A stretch of DNA of 64,000 nucleotides from Candidatus Gastranaerophilales bacterium. GTDB taxonomy: Bacteria > Cyanobacteriota > Vampirovibrionia > Gastranaerophilales > Gastranaerophilaceae. The position numbers were made by a program, and so were the translations under genes. The notes below the pieces were generated by a model. That model was not told where the DNA came from, searched no databases, and was given only the letters and a program-made list of their open reading frames with translations. Shown here in pieces: positions 8,797 through 17,351 of the stretch (position 1 is its first letter; each line of letters starts with the position of its first letter). The stretch is taken from positions 36,582 through 100,581 of the forward strand of contig CALUWK010000003.1 of NCBI GenBank assembly GCA_944324475.1, in the 5' to 3' direction.

Positions 8797-9924
8797 TTAT
8801 ACTGCAACTGTTGAATTTGCTTCTTTTACACATTCAATTAACGTTCTTGCTACTTCTTTTTGTTCTTCTTTTGTAATTTCCGCAAACATCGGAAGTGAAA
8901 GAACCAGTTTTGTATTTTTTTCTGTTATTGGAAGCATTCCTTCTTTAAAATTATATTTTGCATGAACTTTTTGTAAATGTAAAGGAATAGGATAATATAT
9001 CATAGCTCCAATACCTTTGTCTGAGAGCATTTGATGGACTTCGTCACGGTTTGGTATTTTAACTGTGTATTGATGATACACGCAATATGTATTATCCAGT
9101 TCTTTTGGTGTTTCAATTAAATCGCATTTTGAAAATAATTCATTATAATATGCCGCATGTTCTCTTCTTGCTTTGTTCCAAGAATCAATATAGGGTAATT
9201 TAACTCTTAAAATTGCCGCTTGAATTTCATCAAGTCTTGAATTGACACCAATTTCATCATGATGGTAACGAATGGCACCGCCATGGTTTCTTAGTGCTAC
9301 TACTCTATCTTTAATATATTGAGAATTTGTTGTTAAAAGTCCGCCATCTCCCATCGTGCCGAGATTTTTGGTTGGATAAAAGCTAAAACACCCTATATCA
9401 CCAATGGTGCCGACTTTTTTACCTTTATATTCCGCTCCTATTGCTTGGCAAGCATCTTCTATAACAAAAAGATTGTGGCGTTTTGCAATGTCAATTATTG
9501 TATCCATATCGCAAGGTTGACCGTATAAATGAACAGGGATTATTGCTTTTGTTTTTGGTGTAATTGCAGCTTCAATTTTAGCGGCGTCAATATTAAATGT
9601 ATCAGGATCAATATCAACAAAAACAGGTTTAGCTCCAACTATTCCGATTGATTCAGAAGTGGCAACAAAAGTAAACGCTGTTGATATAACTTCATCGCCT
9701 TCGCCTATATCAAGGGCACGAAGTGCAAGATGAAGTGCGTCAGTTCCGGAGTTTAGGGTTACTGCATGTTTAACATCTAGAAATTTGCAAATTTCTTTTT
9801 CAAATTCTTTGTTATTTACCCCTAAAATGTATGAGCCGCTTCTCATAACATCAAGTACTGCTGCTTCTGCTTTTTGTGCTATTGTTTCATATTGTCTTTT
9901 TGAATTAATAATAGGAATTTTCAT
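8797..9924 (-). CDS. DegT/DnrJ/EryC1 family PLP sugar aminotransferase
   Basis: A fold-type I PLP enzyme that typically aminates 4-keto or 3-keto nucleotide sugars for surface polysaccharides. Visible motifs are LNSGTDALHLALRA (phosphate-binding loop), VIEDACQAIGAEYKGKKVG (Asp157 for the pyridine nitrogen), FSFYPTKNLG with Schiff-base Lys186, and GGLLTTN. The length of 375 aa is typical. GAGGAG lies before the ATG. No other sugar-pathway gene is adjacent, so the substrate is unknown. An upstream tandem-repeat element is shared with tolC. Confidence 0.94.
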   Translation of the reverse strand: MKIPIINSKRQYETIAQKAEAAVLDVMRSGSYILGVNNKEFEKEICKFLDVKHAVTLNSGTDALHLALRALDIGEGDEVISTAFTFVATSESIGIVGAKPVFVDIDPDTFNIDAAKIEAAITPKTKAIIPVHLYGQPCDMDTIIDIAKRHNLFVIEDACQAIGAEYKGKKVGTIGDIGCFSFYPTKNLGTMGDGGLLTTNSQYIKDRVVALRNHGGAIRYHHDEIGVNSRLDEIQAAILRVKLPYIDSWNKARREHAAYYNELFSKCDLIETPKELDNTYCVYHQYTVKIPNRDEVHQMLSDKGIGAMIYYPIPLHLQKVHAKYNFKEGMLPITEKNTKLVLSLPMFAEITKEEQKEVARTLIECVKEANSTVAV

Positions 9925-9957
9925 ATTTTTCTCCTCGTTTTCTTCCCTGATTATTTT

Positions 9958-10006
9958 ATATTAGCACGATTTTATTTTTAAATTTATAAAGATTAAATAA
10001 AGATTT
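9958..10006 (-). promoter_or_regulatory. Promoter with 11-bp tandem repeat (OmpR/PhoB-type site) upstream of the aminotransferase
   Basis: Two ATAAAGATT units (9986-9994 and 9997-10005) are spaced by exactly 11 bp. Facing the minus-strand gene, they abut the -35 position of a TGC-TAATAT extended -10 (TAATAT at 9958-9963). The same 24-bp block, with one mismatch, lies upstream of the tolC-like gene. The spacing is what winged-helix response regulators of the OmpR/PhoB family bind. The regulator itself is not identified. Confidence 0.5.
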
Positions 10007-11270
10007 ACAGGGCATCGTCATCCAACAAAATATCATGTCCAACATTTTCCATTAGATCAAGGTATGATTTGAAAAAAAGGTTCATAGCGCTTAAATAATC
10101 ACTTATAACGTTGTTGTATTCATTTTCAATTTGAATAACATTCAAAAGGCTTGCTTCGTTTTTTCTGTATTTGTTTTTGTATAGATTTACTATATCTTGT
10201 GTGTCTTTTAGAATTATTCTATAGTGTTTTAGATTTTCTTGTGCGTATTTAAATTCATTGTAATCTTTTTTTAGAGCTATTTTTAGATGGCATTCATAAG
10301 AATCCTTGTTAATTTTTGTTTTTTCTATTGTTTTTTTTGCCTTATTTATGTCTGGTTTATATTGGTTTAGGATTGGTATATCTATGTATGCTCCAACAAA
10401 AGCTCCAGGAAGCGCTTCTCCTTTTGTTTGGTGAGCTGTTTGATAGGCTGTTCCTCCAGCTAAAGCTATATCCGGAATTATTTTGTGTTTTTGTACTATT
10501 AAATCTTTCTTTGCTATGTCGATGTTGTTGTTTGCAATTTTTAAGGAGTGACTGTATTTTAGTGCCATTTCTTCTATTGTTTTGTAGTCAGGGACAGTTA
10601 TATTTAAAATATTTAAATTTTCGTCAAAAAGGTTATTTTCAACTGTATCATACATTTTTGAGTCGTCTTTTAAATTTAAAATGTCGTTAAAATTAAATTG
10701 CACTGCCAGCAGATTTGATTTTGCACTATTTATAAAAACAAGTTGTCTTTTATGTTTTATTTTCGATTGCAGGAGCTCTGCTTCATAATTTATATTTTTT
10801 GTTTTTGATTTTGAAATGTCTTGCATTTGGTTAAAGAGCTTTTCTCTATCTTCATATACTTTTAATATTGATTTAGCATAAAGAATGTCGAAATAAGCTT
10901 TCATTACTTGTATTTTTAATTCATGTTCAAAAGAGGAGATTTCTTCTTGGGTTTTGTTTAATTCTGAAATGACAACATCTTTTCTGGGTTTTCTTTTAAA
11001 TAGTTCAATGGGTAAAAAACCTCCGAATTGACTGGAGTTACCTCTTGTTACTTTACCCATAAGAAAATTTGATTGAAATTGTGGATTTTTTAGTTCATTA
11101 GCGATTTTTATTTCCTGATATTTAATTTCAATATCTTTTTTCTTTGCTTGGAGTTCAAGATTATTATTAAGCGCAACTTCAACAGCTTCTTGTGCTGAAA
11201 TTTTTGTAATTTGAGCATGTGCTGTTTGAATAAGGCAGATTGTTAACGTTAAGATTATAATTTTTTTCAT
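10005..11270 (-). CDS. TolC-family outer-membrane efflux protein
   Basis: A 421-aa protein with a signal peptide (MKKIIILTLTICLIQTAHAQ, cleavage after AHA) and the duplicated helical architecture of outer-membrane efflux proteins: SAQEAVEVALNNNLELQAKKKDIE near the start, long coiled-coil helices, the GGTAYQ and GAFVGAYIDIPILNQ segments, and NKYRKNEASLLNVIQIENEY in the second repeat. It would be the exit duct of a tripartite pump or type I secretion system. No inner-membrane pump or adaptor gene is nearby. The start has no clear Shine-Dalgarno sequence. Confidence 0.88.
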   Translation of the reverse strand: MKKIIILTLTICLIQTAHAQITKISAQEAVEVALNNNLELQAKKKDIEIKYQEIKIANELKNPQFQSNFLMGKVTRGNSSQFGGFLPIELFKRKPRKDVVISELNKTQEEISSFEHELKIQVMKAYFDILYAKSILKVYEDREKLFNQMQDISKSKTKNINYEAELLQSKIKHKRQLVFINSAKSNLLAVQFNFNDILNLKDDSKMYDTVENNLFDENLNILNITVPDYKTIEEMALKYSHSLKIANNNIDIAKKDLIVQKHKIIPDIALAGGTAYQTAHQTKGEALPGAFVGAYIDIPILNQYKPDINKAKKTIEKTKINKDSYECHLKIALKKDYNEFKYAQENLKHYRIILKDTQDIVNLYKNKYRKNEASLLNVIQIENEYNNVISDYLSAMNLFFKSYLDLMENVGHDILLDDDAL

Positions 11271-11300
11271 ATTGTATTAAAGAGTCATTATCTTAACTTA

Positions 11301-11348
11301 ATTATTACAATAAAAAGATGTTATTTTATAAAGATTAGATAAAGATTT
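11301..11348 (-). promoter_or_regulatory. Second copy of the 11-bp tandem repeat, upstream of the tolC-like gene
   Basis: ATAAAGATT units at 11328-11336 and 11339-11347 are again 11 bp apart, 55-78 bp before the tolC-like ATG. A TGTAATAAT -10-like sequence (11301-11309) sits at almost the same distance as in the copy upstream of the aminotransferase. The block is also 72 bp before pfl on the other strand, so it could act on both. Confidence 0.5.
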
Positions 11349-11375
11349 TTTATAAAACTTTACATAAAATTTTTG

Positions 11376-11384
11376 TGATATAAT
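11376..11384 (+). promoter_or_regulatory. Extended -10 promoter of the pfl operon
   Basis: TGATATAAT (TATAAT at 11379-11384) precedes the pfl start by about 36 bases. A TTTACA at 11359 is spaced too tightly (14 bp) for a normal -35. Confidence 0.6.
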
Positions 11385-11419
11385 TTTTAGTAAAGTGAAA
11401 GTTAAAAAAGGAGAAAATA

Positions 11420-13462
11420 ATGAATTTTAAACTTGGTAAATGGCAAACGGAAATTAATGTTCGTGATTTTATTCAAAGAAATTATACTCCATACGATGGT
11501 GATTCCAGTTTTTTAGCTGGTCCAACAGAAGCAACAACAAAACTATGGGAAAAATGTTGTGATTTATTTAAACAAGAAAGAGATAAAGGCGGTGTTTTAG
11601 ATATGGATACAAAAGTTGTATCCACAATTGTTTCTCATGGCGCTGGATATATCGATAAAGACCTTGAAACAATCGTAGGTCTTCAAACAGATGCTCCCTT
11701 AAAACGTTCACTTCAACCTTTTGGCGGTATCAGAATGGCTGAAACTTCTTGCAAATCTTATGGTTACGAAGTTGATCCTGAAGTTACTGAAATCTTCACA
11801 AAATACAGAAAAACACACAACCAAGGTGTTTTTGATGCTTATACTCCTGAAATGAGAAAAGCACGTCACGCAGCAATTTTAACAGGACTTCCTGATGCTT
11901 ACGGTCGTGGTCGTATCATTGGTGACTATAGACGTGTAGCACTTTATGGTATCGATAGATTAATTGAAGATAAAAAAGAGCAACACGCTTCATTGGATGG
12001 CGAAATGACTCCTGAAAAAATTCAATTAAAAGAAGAATTAATGGAGCAAATCAGAGCTCTTCAAGAAATGAAAGAATTGGGTGCTATTTATGGTTACGAT
12101 ATTTCAAAACCAGCTCAAAGCGCTAAAGAAGCTATCCAATGGTTATATTTCGGTTATTTATCAGCAGTAAAAGAACAAAATGGTGCTGCTATGTCAATCG
12201 GCAGAACATCAACTTTCCTTGATATTTATATCGAACATGACTTACAAAATGGTGTTATAACCGAACAACAAGCTCAAGAAATGATTGACCATTTCATTAT
12301 GAAATTAAGACTTGTTAAATTCGCAAGAACTCCTGAATATAATTCATTATTCTCAGGCGATCCTACTTGGGTTACTGAATCAATCGGCGGTGTTGGTGTT
12401 GATGGTCGTCACATGGTTACTAAAAACTCATTTAGATACCTTCATACATTAGAAAACCTAGGTACAGCACCTGAACCAAACTTAACAGTTCTTTGGTCAA
12501 AAAGATTACCACACAACTTTAAACAATATGCAGCTCATATTTCAATTAAAACTTCATCAATTCAATATGAAAATGATGATATGATGAGAGTGACTCATGG
12601 CGATGATTACGCTATTGCATGTTGTGTATCATCAATGGTTGTTGGTAAAGAAATGCAATTCTTCGGAGCTCGCGCTAACCTTGCAAAATGCTTATTATAT
12701 GCAATTAATGGCGGTGTAGACGAAAGATTAAAAGAACAAGTTGGTCCAAAATATCGTCCGATTACATCTGAATATCTAAACATTGATGAAGTAATGGAAA
12801 GATATGAAGATATGATGGAATGGCTTGCAGGTCTTTATGTTAATACATTGAATGTAATTCACTATATGCATGATAAATATTGCTATGAAAGATCTCAAAT
12901 GGCTCTTCATGATAGAGATGTAAAACGTTATTTTGCAACAGGTATCGCTGGTTTATCAGTTGTTGCAGATTCACTTTCAGCTATTAAATATGCTAAAGTT
13001 AAGACAATTCGTGATGAAAACGGTTTAGTTGTTGATTACGAAGTTGAAGGTGATTATCCAAAATATGGTAACAACGACGATAGAGTTGACCAATTTGCAG
13101 TAGATATTGTTAAAAAATTCATGGGAATGATTAGAAAACACTATACATATAGAAATTCTATTCCTACAATGTCAATTTTAACAATTACATCTAACGTTGT
13201 TTACGGTAAAAAGACAGGCAACACTCCGGACGGTAGAAAAGCCGGTGTTCCTCTAGCTCCCGGTGCTAACCCAATGCATGGACGCGATAGCAATGGTGCT
13301 GTTGCATCTTTAGCTTCAGTTGCAAAACTTCCATTCAACGATGCTCAAGACGGTATCTCAAATACATTCTCAATTATTCCTAATGCATTAGGAAAAGACG
13401 AAGTATTTATGGGAGATTTAAATATTGAACTAGATTGCGGTTGCGCAACTTGCCAAGTGTAG
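11420..13462 (+). CDS. pflB: Pyruvate formate-lyase catalytic subunit, lacking the glycyl-radical domain
   Basis: PFL converts pyruvate and CoA to acetyl-CoA and formate with a glycyl radical. This 680-aa chain matches the barrel part of the roughly 760-aa enzyme, including [10 protein letters not shown], the active-site pair [10 protein letters not shown] (Cys401-Cys402), [25 protein letters not shown] and [18 protein letters not shown]. There the family sequence stops and is replaced by about 20 residues ending CGCATCQV, then TAG. The radical-bearing domain is a separate downstream gene. Codon choice (TTC, AAC, CGT) resembles tuf, which indicates high expression. AAAAAGGAG precedes the ATG. 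Confidence 0.95.
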   Translation: MNFKLGKWQTEINVRDFIQRNYTPYDGDSSFLAGPTEATTKLWEKCCDLFKQERDKGGVLDMDTKVVSTIVSHGAGYIDKDLETIVGLQTDAPLKRSLQPFGGIRMAETSCKSYGYEVDPEVTEIFTKYRKTHNQGVFDAYTPEMRKARHAAILTGLPDAYGRGRIIGDYRRVALYGIDRLIEDKKEQHASLDGEMTPEKIQLKEELMEQIRALQEMKELGAIYGYDISKPAQSAKEAIQWLYFGYLSAVKEQNGAAMSIGRTSTFLDIYIEHDLQNGVITEQQAQEMIDHFIMKLRLVKFARTPEYNSLFSGDPTWVTESIGGVGVDGRHMVTKNSFRYLHTLENLGTAPEPNLTVLWSKRLPHNFKQYAAHISIKTSSIQYENDDMMRVTHGDDYAIACCVSSMVVGKEMQFFGARANLAKCLLYAINGGVDERLKEQVGPKYRPITSEYLNIDEVMERYEDMMEWLAGLYVNTLNVIHYMHDKYCYERSQMALHDRDVKRYFATGIAGLSVVADSLSAIKYAKVKTIRDENGLVVDYEVEGDYPKYGNNDDRVDQFAVDIVKKFMGMIRKHYTYRNSIPTMSILTITSNVVYGKKTGNTPDGRKAGVPLAPGANPMHGRDSNGAVASLASVAKLPFNDAQDGISNTFSIIPNALGKDEVFMGDLNIELDCGCATCQV

Positions 13463-13485
13463 TAAATAATAAAAAGGAAAATAAA

Positions 13486-13731
13486 ATGAATACAACTCAA
13501 CAAGAAGAAAATTTAATTAGTTTACTTGATGGTTATGTTGAAAAAGGCGGACATCATCTAAATGTTAATGTTTTCAATCGTGAAACATTATTAGATGCTC
13601 AAGCTCATCCTGAAAAATATCCTCAATTAACAGTTAGAGTTTCAGGATATGCAGTTAATTTCATCAAATTAACAAAAGAACAACAAGATGATGTTATTTC
13701 AAGAACATTCCATTCTCAACTAGGTGCTTAA
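13486..13731 (+). CDS. Free-standing glycyl-radical domain subunit of PFL (GrcA/YfiD-like)
   Basis: This 81-aa protein equals the C-terminal domain of a normal [43 protein letters not shown] with radical Gly54, and [14 protein letters not shown]. The in-frame codon at 13435 lies inside pflB. ATG 13486 is preferred because an AAAAAGGAAA ribosome binding site precedes it and the gap to the pflB stop is 23 bases. E. coli GrcA is a spare part alongside a full PFL. Here it appears to be the only radical domain for this PFL, so it should be an obligate subunit activated by PflA. That role is inferred. Confidence 0.92.
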   Translation: MNTTQQEENLISLLDGYVEKGGHHLNVNVFNRETLLDAQAHPEKYPQLTVRVSGYAVNFIKLTKEQQDDVISRTFHSQLGA

Positions 13732-13746
13732 ATTTTGATATATGAG

Positions 13747-13777
13747 AAAAAGCCGATAGATAAACTATCGGCTTTTT
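13747..13777 (+). terminator. Rho-independent terminator of the split pfl operon
   Basis: AAAAAGCCGATAG pairs with CTATCGGCTTTTT around ATAAA. It marks the end of the two-gene transcription unit. Confidence 0.9.
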
Positions 13778-13870
13778 ATATATTAAGAATATATAAAAAA
13801 GCTCGTATTTTTGTAAATATTTAGTTCTTTTATAATATAATATTTCTTGTCTTTGGTTGGAGTATTATAT

Positions 13871-15118
13871 TTGAAAAGTTCAACAAGATTAACATTACAT
13901 ATATTTATTGCTCTTGTTGCAGGTATCTTGACTGGCTGGCTATTACCTTCATTTGCCGTTAAGTTTCAACCATTGGGTGACATGTTTTTAAGAATGGTTA
14001 AAATGATTATTGCTCCTTTGATTTTTGCTACTTTAACTGTTGGAATAGCAGGTCATGGGGATGTTAAAAACCTTGGTAAGATCGGTTTAAAGACAATAAT
14101 CTATTTTGAAATTGCAACAACAATAGCTCTCATATTAGGGCTCGTTATGGCAAATATATTAAAACCAGGAGTTGGTTTTAATATTGATGTAAGTTCCGTT
14201 TCAATGGCAGTTGTGGAAAAGATGAAAACTGTTCCACAAGGCCATTCTTTAATTTATATGTTGGTGGATGCTGTTCCAGAAAGCGTTGTTGAATCTATGG
14301 CAAAAGGAGATTTATTACAAATTGTTGTGTTTGCTATATTTTTTGCTTTAGCTGTTTGTGCTGTAGGGCCAAAAGCCCGTCCAGTTTTGGATTTCTTGCA
14401 AAGTACGTGTGATGTTATGTTTAAATTTACCGAATATGTTATGAAATTTGCGCCGATTGGTGTTTTTGGTGCGATTTCTGCTACTATTGGTCAAAATGGT
14501 ATTGGTATTTTAGCAAGTTATGCAAAATTAATAGGTATAACTTATTTTTCTTTAATTGCTTTTATTGTAATTGTTCTGGTTGTTGCTTGTAGAATTATAA
14601 ATGTTCCGTTTTTGGGAATTTTAAAGACTATAAAAGATCCTGCGCTTTTGGCTTTTACAACTGCATCATCTGAGGCGGCTTTACCTAAGGCAATGAGTCA
14701 AATGGAAAAATTTGGAGTTCCGAAAAGCATAGTCAGTTTTGTTATGCCTATGGGGTACACTTTTAATTTGGATGGTTCAACTTTATACCTTACTCTTGCA
14801 ACTTTATTTTGTGCTCAAATTGCAGGAATTAATTTATCGATTGAACAACAATTAATGATTATGTTTACTCTTATGCTTACCTCGAAAGGTATAGCTGGAG
14901 TTCCTAGAGTTTCTTTAGTTATTTTAACAGGCACTTTAACAAGTTTTGGTTTGCCGGTTGTGGGGGTTGCTATATTGCTTGGAATTGATCAAATTCTCGA
15001 TATGGGAAGAACAACTGTTAATTTAATTGGAAATTGTGTTGCAACAACGGTCGTTGCTCGTTGGGAAAATGAATTTGATCACAAAAAAATGGAAAAATTT
15101 TTAGTTCAAAAAGATTAA
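13871..15118 (+). CDS. Dicarboxylate/amino acid:cation symporter (DAACS family)
   Basis: A GltP/DctA-type Na+ or H+ symporter for glutamate, aspartate or C4-dicarboxylates. The 415-aa protein has multiple hydrophobic segments and family motifs FLRMVKMIIAPLIFATLTVGIA, the serine-rich re-entrant loop AFTTASSEAALPKAM, MPMGYTFNLDGSTLYLTLA, and TSKGIAGVPRVSLVIL followed by DQILDMGRTTVNLIGNCVAT. Start TTG 13871 is chosen over TTG 13847 because GGAG lies 8 nt upstream and the product then begins MKSSTRLTLHI. A TATAAT box is at 13831. Substrate specificity cannot be read with certainty. Confidence 0.93.
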   Translation: MKSSTRLTLHIFIALVAGILTGWLLPSFAVKFQPLGDMFLRMVKMIIAPLIFATLTVGIAGHGDVKNLGKIGLKTIIYFEIATTIALILGLVMANILKPGVGFNIDVSSVSMAVVEKMKTVPQGHSLIYMLVDAVPESVVESMAKGDLLQIVVFAIFFALAVCAVGPKARPVLDFLQSTCDVMFKFTEYVMKFAPIGVFGAISATIGQNGIGILASYAKLIGITYFSLIAFIVIVLVVACRIINVPFLGILKTIKDPALLAFTTASSEAALPKAMSQMEKFGVPKSIVSFVMPMGYTFNLDGSTLYLTLATLFCAQIAGINLSIEQQLMIMFTLMLTSKGIAGVPRVSLVILTGTLTSFGLPVVGVAILLGIDQILDMGRTTVNLIGNCVATTVVARWENEFDHKKMEKFLVQKD

Positions 15119-15170
15119 ATTACTCTTTTTAATTATTCCTGTGACTGATTTAAAAAGTGCTACATAAAAA

Positions 15171-15176
15171 TATACT
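15171..15176 (+). promoter_or_regulatory. -10 box of the hydroxyacid dehydrogenase gene, leaderless arrangement
   Basis: TATACT ends 6 nt before the ATG at 15183, with no Shine-Dalgarno sequence. Confidence 0.5.
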
Positions 15177-15182
15177 GTTTTT

Positions 15183-16187
15183 ATGAAGATTTTATTTTAT
15201 GATATGGGAAATTTTGAATTGGATTATCTTTTGGAAAAAATTCCAAATAAAATTGAGCCTGTTTTTTTTAAAAAAACTTTAAATTCATCAACTTATGTAG
15301 ATGAAAAACATTTAGATGCTGAAGCTCTAAGTGTTTTTGTTACTTCAGATTTAAGTAATGAAATATTATCAAAATTTAAAAAATTAAAATATATATTTTT
15401 AAGGTGTGTCGGTTTTTCGAATGTTGATTTAAATTATTGCAAAGAAAACAATATTTATGTTTTTAATACGCCAAATTATGGTAATTCAACAGTTGCAGAA
15501 TATGCATTTGCATTGATTTTATTATTGTCTAAAAAAATTTTTCAATCAAAAAATGATTTATATGAAGGAAAGGTTGAAAGAGACGAAATAACGGGAATTG
15601 AACTTTTTGAAAAAACTATTGGTGTGGTTGGCGCAGGTTCAATAGGCAGGGAAATAATAAACATTGCTAAGGGTTTTAAAATGAATGTTTTGGTTCATGA
15701 TATGAAAAAAAGCGGTGATTATAATTTTGTTACTTTTGATGAATTGTTGTATAAATCGGATTTTGTAGTTATTTCTTGCCCATTAACTGATGGCACAAGA
15801 AAAATGTTTAATAAAGAATCAATTTCAAAAATGAAGAAAACTGCAATTTTGGTTAATGTGGCAAGAGGTGAAATAGTTGATACTGAAGCGTTGTATAATG
15901 CATTAATTAATAAAAAGCTTTTAGCTTGTGGGTTAGATGTTGTAGAATGTGAAGAGATACTTTGTGAAAGTCATAAAAAATGTTTAAAAAACGATAATTT
16001 AAAAGAACATTGTTTAAAGAAATACTTTTTTATTCAAAAAATGATGAAATTAGATAATGTAATTATAACTCCTCATAATGCATATAATACATTGGATGCG
16101 CAAAAAAGAATTTTAGATATGACTTTAGAGAATATTATATCTTCTTTTAATATAAAATCTGGCACTAAAAACTTAGTTTTGATATAA
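15183..16187 (+). CDS. D-isomer-specific 2-hydroxyacid dehydrogenase
   Basis: An NAD-dependent dehydrogenase of the D-lactate/D-3-phosphoglycerate dehydrogenase family, 334 aa. Visible are YIFLRCVGFSNVD, NTPNYGNSTVAEYAFALIL, the Rossmann motif GVVGAGSIGREI, the catalytic Arg in NVARGEIVD and the catalytic His in ITPHNAYNT. A Cys/Lys-rich stretch (about residues 255-285) occurs where many homologues carry a short loop. D-lactate dehydrogenase would suit a fermenter, but the substrate is not provable from sequence. It starts a cluster with deoC, a small protein, ACT and DUF711. Confidence 0.88.
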   Translation: MKILFYDMGNFELDYLLEKIPNKIEPVFFKKTLNSSTYVDEKHLDAEALSVFVTSDLSNEILSKFKKLKYIFLRCVGFSNVDLNYCKENNIYVFNTPNYGNSTVAEYAFALILLLSKKIFQSKNDLYEGKVERDEITGIELFEKTIGVVGAGSIGREIINIAKGFKMNVLVHDMKKSGDYNFVTFDELLYKSDFVVISCPLTDGTRKMFNKESISKMKKTAILVNVARGEIVDTEALYNALINKKLLACGLDVVECEEILCESHKKCLKNDNLKEHCLKKYFFIQKMMKLDNVIITPHNAYNTLDAQKRILDMTLENIISSFNIKSGTKNLVLI

Positions 16188-16188
16188 T
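16183..16188 (+). promoter_or_regulatory. TATAAT box just upstream of deoC
   Basis: TATAAT overlaps the stop of the upstream dehydrogenase and ends 9 nt before the deoC ATG. It may give a very short or absent leader. Confidence 0.35.
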
Positions 16189-16197
16189 TATTTTACT

Positions 16198-16866
16198 ATG
16201 GAAATGATAAATAATTATATTGAACATACGATTTTAAAATCTGATGCTACGGTTTTTGATGTTAAAAAACTGATTGATGAAGCTGTTAAATATAGTTTTT
16301 TTGGAATTTGCATTAATCCTTGTTACGTAAAATTTGCAAGAGATAATTTAAAAGATAGTGAAGTTAAAGTAGTTAGCGTTGTTAATTTTCCGCTTGCATC
16401 AAATACTATTGAAACAACTCTTTTTCAGACTGAAAATGTTTTAAAAATGGGTGCTGATGAGATTGATACTGTTTTAAATATTTCGGAATTGAAAAATAAA
16501 AATTATAAAAAAGTAGTATTTGATATCAAAAAAACAAAAGAAATTTGCGCTGAACATAATTTAAAAGTGATATTAGAAACGGATTTACTTACAAAAGAAG
16601 AAATTGTTATTGCTTCGAAATGTGCAGTTGAAGCTGGAGCAGATTTTGTTAAAACTTCAACAGGATTTGTTAAAAATGGAGTTGGGGCAAAGGTTGAAGA
16701 TGTTAAATTAATGTATAAAGCCGTTTCTTGTGAGGGACTTGGTGTTAAGGCAAGTGGCGGTATTAAAAATTATAGACAAGCAATAGATTTAATCAATGCC
16801 GGTGCAAGTCGACTTGGAACTTCAAGCGGTGTTGATATTATGTTAGGAGAGGTTAAAAATGACTAA
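16198..16866 (+). CDS. deoC: Deoxyribose-phosphate aldolase
   Basis: DeoC cleaves 2-deoxyribose-5-phosphate to glyceraldehyde-3-phosphate and acetaldehyde, salvaging deoxynucleosides. The 222-aa class I aldolase shows IEHTILKSDAT at the start, VVNFPLASN, GADEIDTVLNI (catalytic Asp), ADFVKTSTGF with Schiff-base Lys152, and GVKASGGIKN with the second Lys184. Start ATG 16198 or 16204 (MEM) cannot be separated. The stop overlaps the next gene by 8 bases. Confidence 0.95.
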   Translation: MEMINNYIEHTILKSDATVFDVKKLIDEAVKYSFFGICINPCYVKFARDNLKDSEVKVVSVVNFPLASNTIETTLFQTENVLKMGADEIDTVLNISELKNKNYKKVVFDIKKTKEICAEHNLKVILETDLLTKEEIVIASKCAVEAGADFVKTSTGFVKNGVGAKVEDVKLMYKAVSCEGLGVKASGGIKNYRQAIDLINAGASRLGTSSGVDIMLGEVKND

Positions 16867-17056
16867 AGAAGAAAACAAAATTACAATTCGTTCTGATAGG
16901 GATACTGATTATACTTTTATGTATAAAGGCGAAGAAGTGGTTTTGAAAGCAGGAAGCGTGGTGTCAATCGCTGATGGACTTAAAAATGTTGTATTTCCTA
17001 CTGTTGCAATGAAAATAATGAATAATCTTATTGTTATTAAGGAAGATGTTAAATAA
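16859..17056 (+). CDS. Small protein of unknown function (65 aa)
   Basis: Encoded between deoC and the ACT-domain gene with overlaps on both sides, so it is clearly in the operon. AGGAG lies inside the deoC end, just before its ATG. The 65-aa product looks like a small beta-rich domain (KITIRSDRDTDYTFMYKGEEVVLKAG), with no cysteines or membrane segments. I do not recognise the family. A structural or accessory role to a neighbouring enzyme is only a guess. Confidence 0.75.
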   Translation: MTKEENKITIRSDRDTDYTFMYKGEEVVLKAGSVVSIADGLKNVVFPTVAMKIMNNLIVIKEDVK

Positions 17057-17343
17057 TGGAAGAAAATAATTCAAATCAGATTATAATAACCGTTACGGGA
17101 AAAGATAAAGTTGGTATTGTTTCTGCTGTATCAAAGTGTTTGGCAAAAAATCTGGTAAATATTGAAGATATTAAGCAAACTATAATGCAGGATAATTTTG
17201 TTATGATTATGCTTTGCAGTATTGAAAAAATGACTGTTTCTTTTAAGGAATTTAAAGATAATCTTTTAGATTTGGGTGAAGAACTTGGAATGGAAATTTG
17301 GATTCAGAAAAAAGATATATTTGACAAAATGCACACTATATAA
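17056..17343 (+). CDS. ACT domain protein (UPF0237 type)
   Basis: A 95-aa stand-alone ACT domain. [23 protein letters not shown] followed by [20 protein letters not shown] is the classic beta-alpha-beta start of amino-acid-binding ACT regulators. Its ATG overlaps the previous stop by one base. In many genomes a protein of this type is encoded beside a DUF711/UPF0210 protein, as it is here. A ligand-sensing partner role is inferred from that pairing. Confidence 0.9.
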   Translation: MEENNSNQIIITVTGKDKVGIVSAVSKCLAKNLVNIEDIKQTIMQDNFVMIMLCSIEKMTVSFKEFKDNLLDLGEELGMEIWIQKKDIFDKMHTI

Positions 17344-17351
17344 GGTTTTTT

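Noticed and set aside
9983..11348. The 24-bp direct repeats as target-site duplications of a mobile element carrying the tolC-like gene
   Set aside because: They are internally tandem, sit at fixed promoter distances and no recombinase is present. A regulatory site explains them better.
11271..11419. Riboswitch or Rex/FNR palindrome upstream of pfl
   Set aside because: Only a TTGTGA half-site and AT-rich repeats are visible. There is no full palindrome or structured leader.
13435..13486. Explaining the split pfl as a frameshift or sequencing error
   Set aside because: A single indel cannot produce it. The end of pflB encodes a different tail, the second gene has its own ATG and ribosome binding site, and 23 AT-rich bases separate them.
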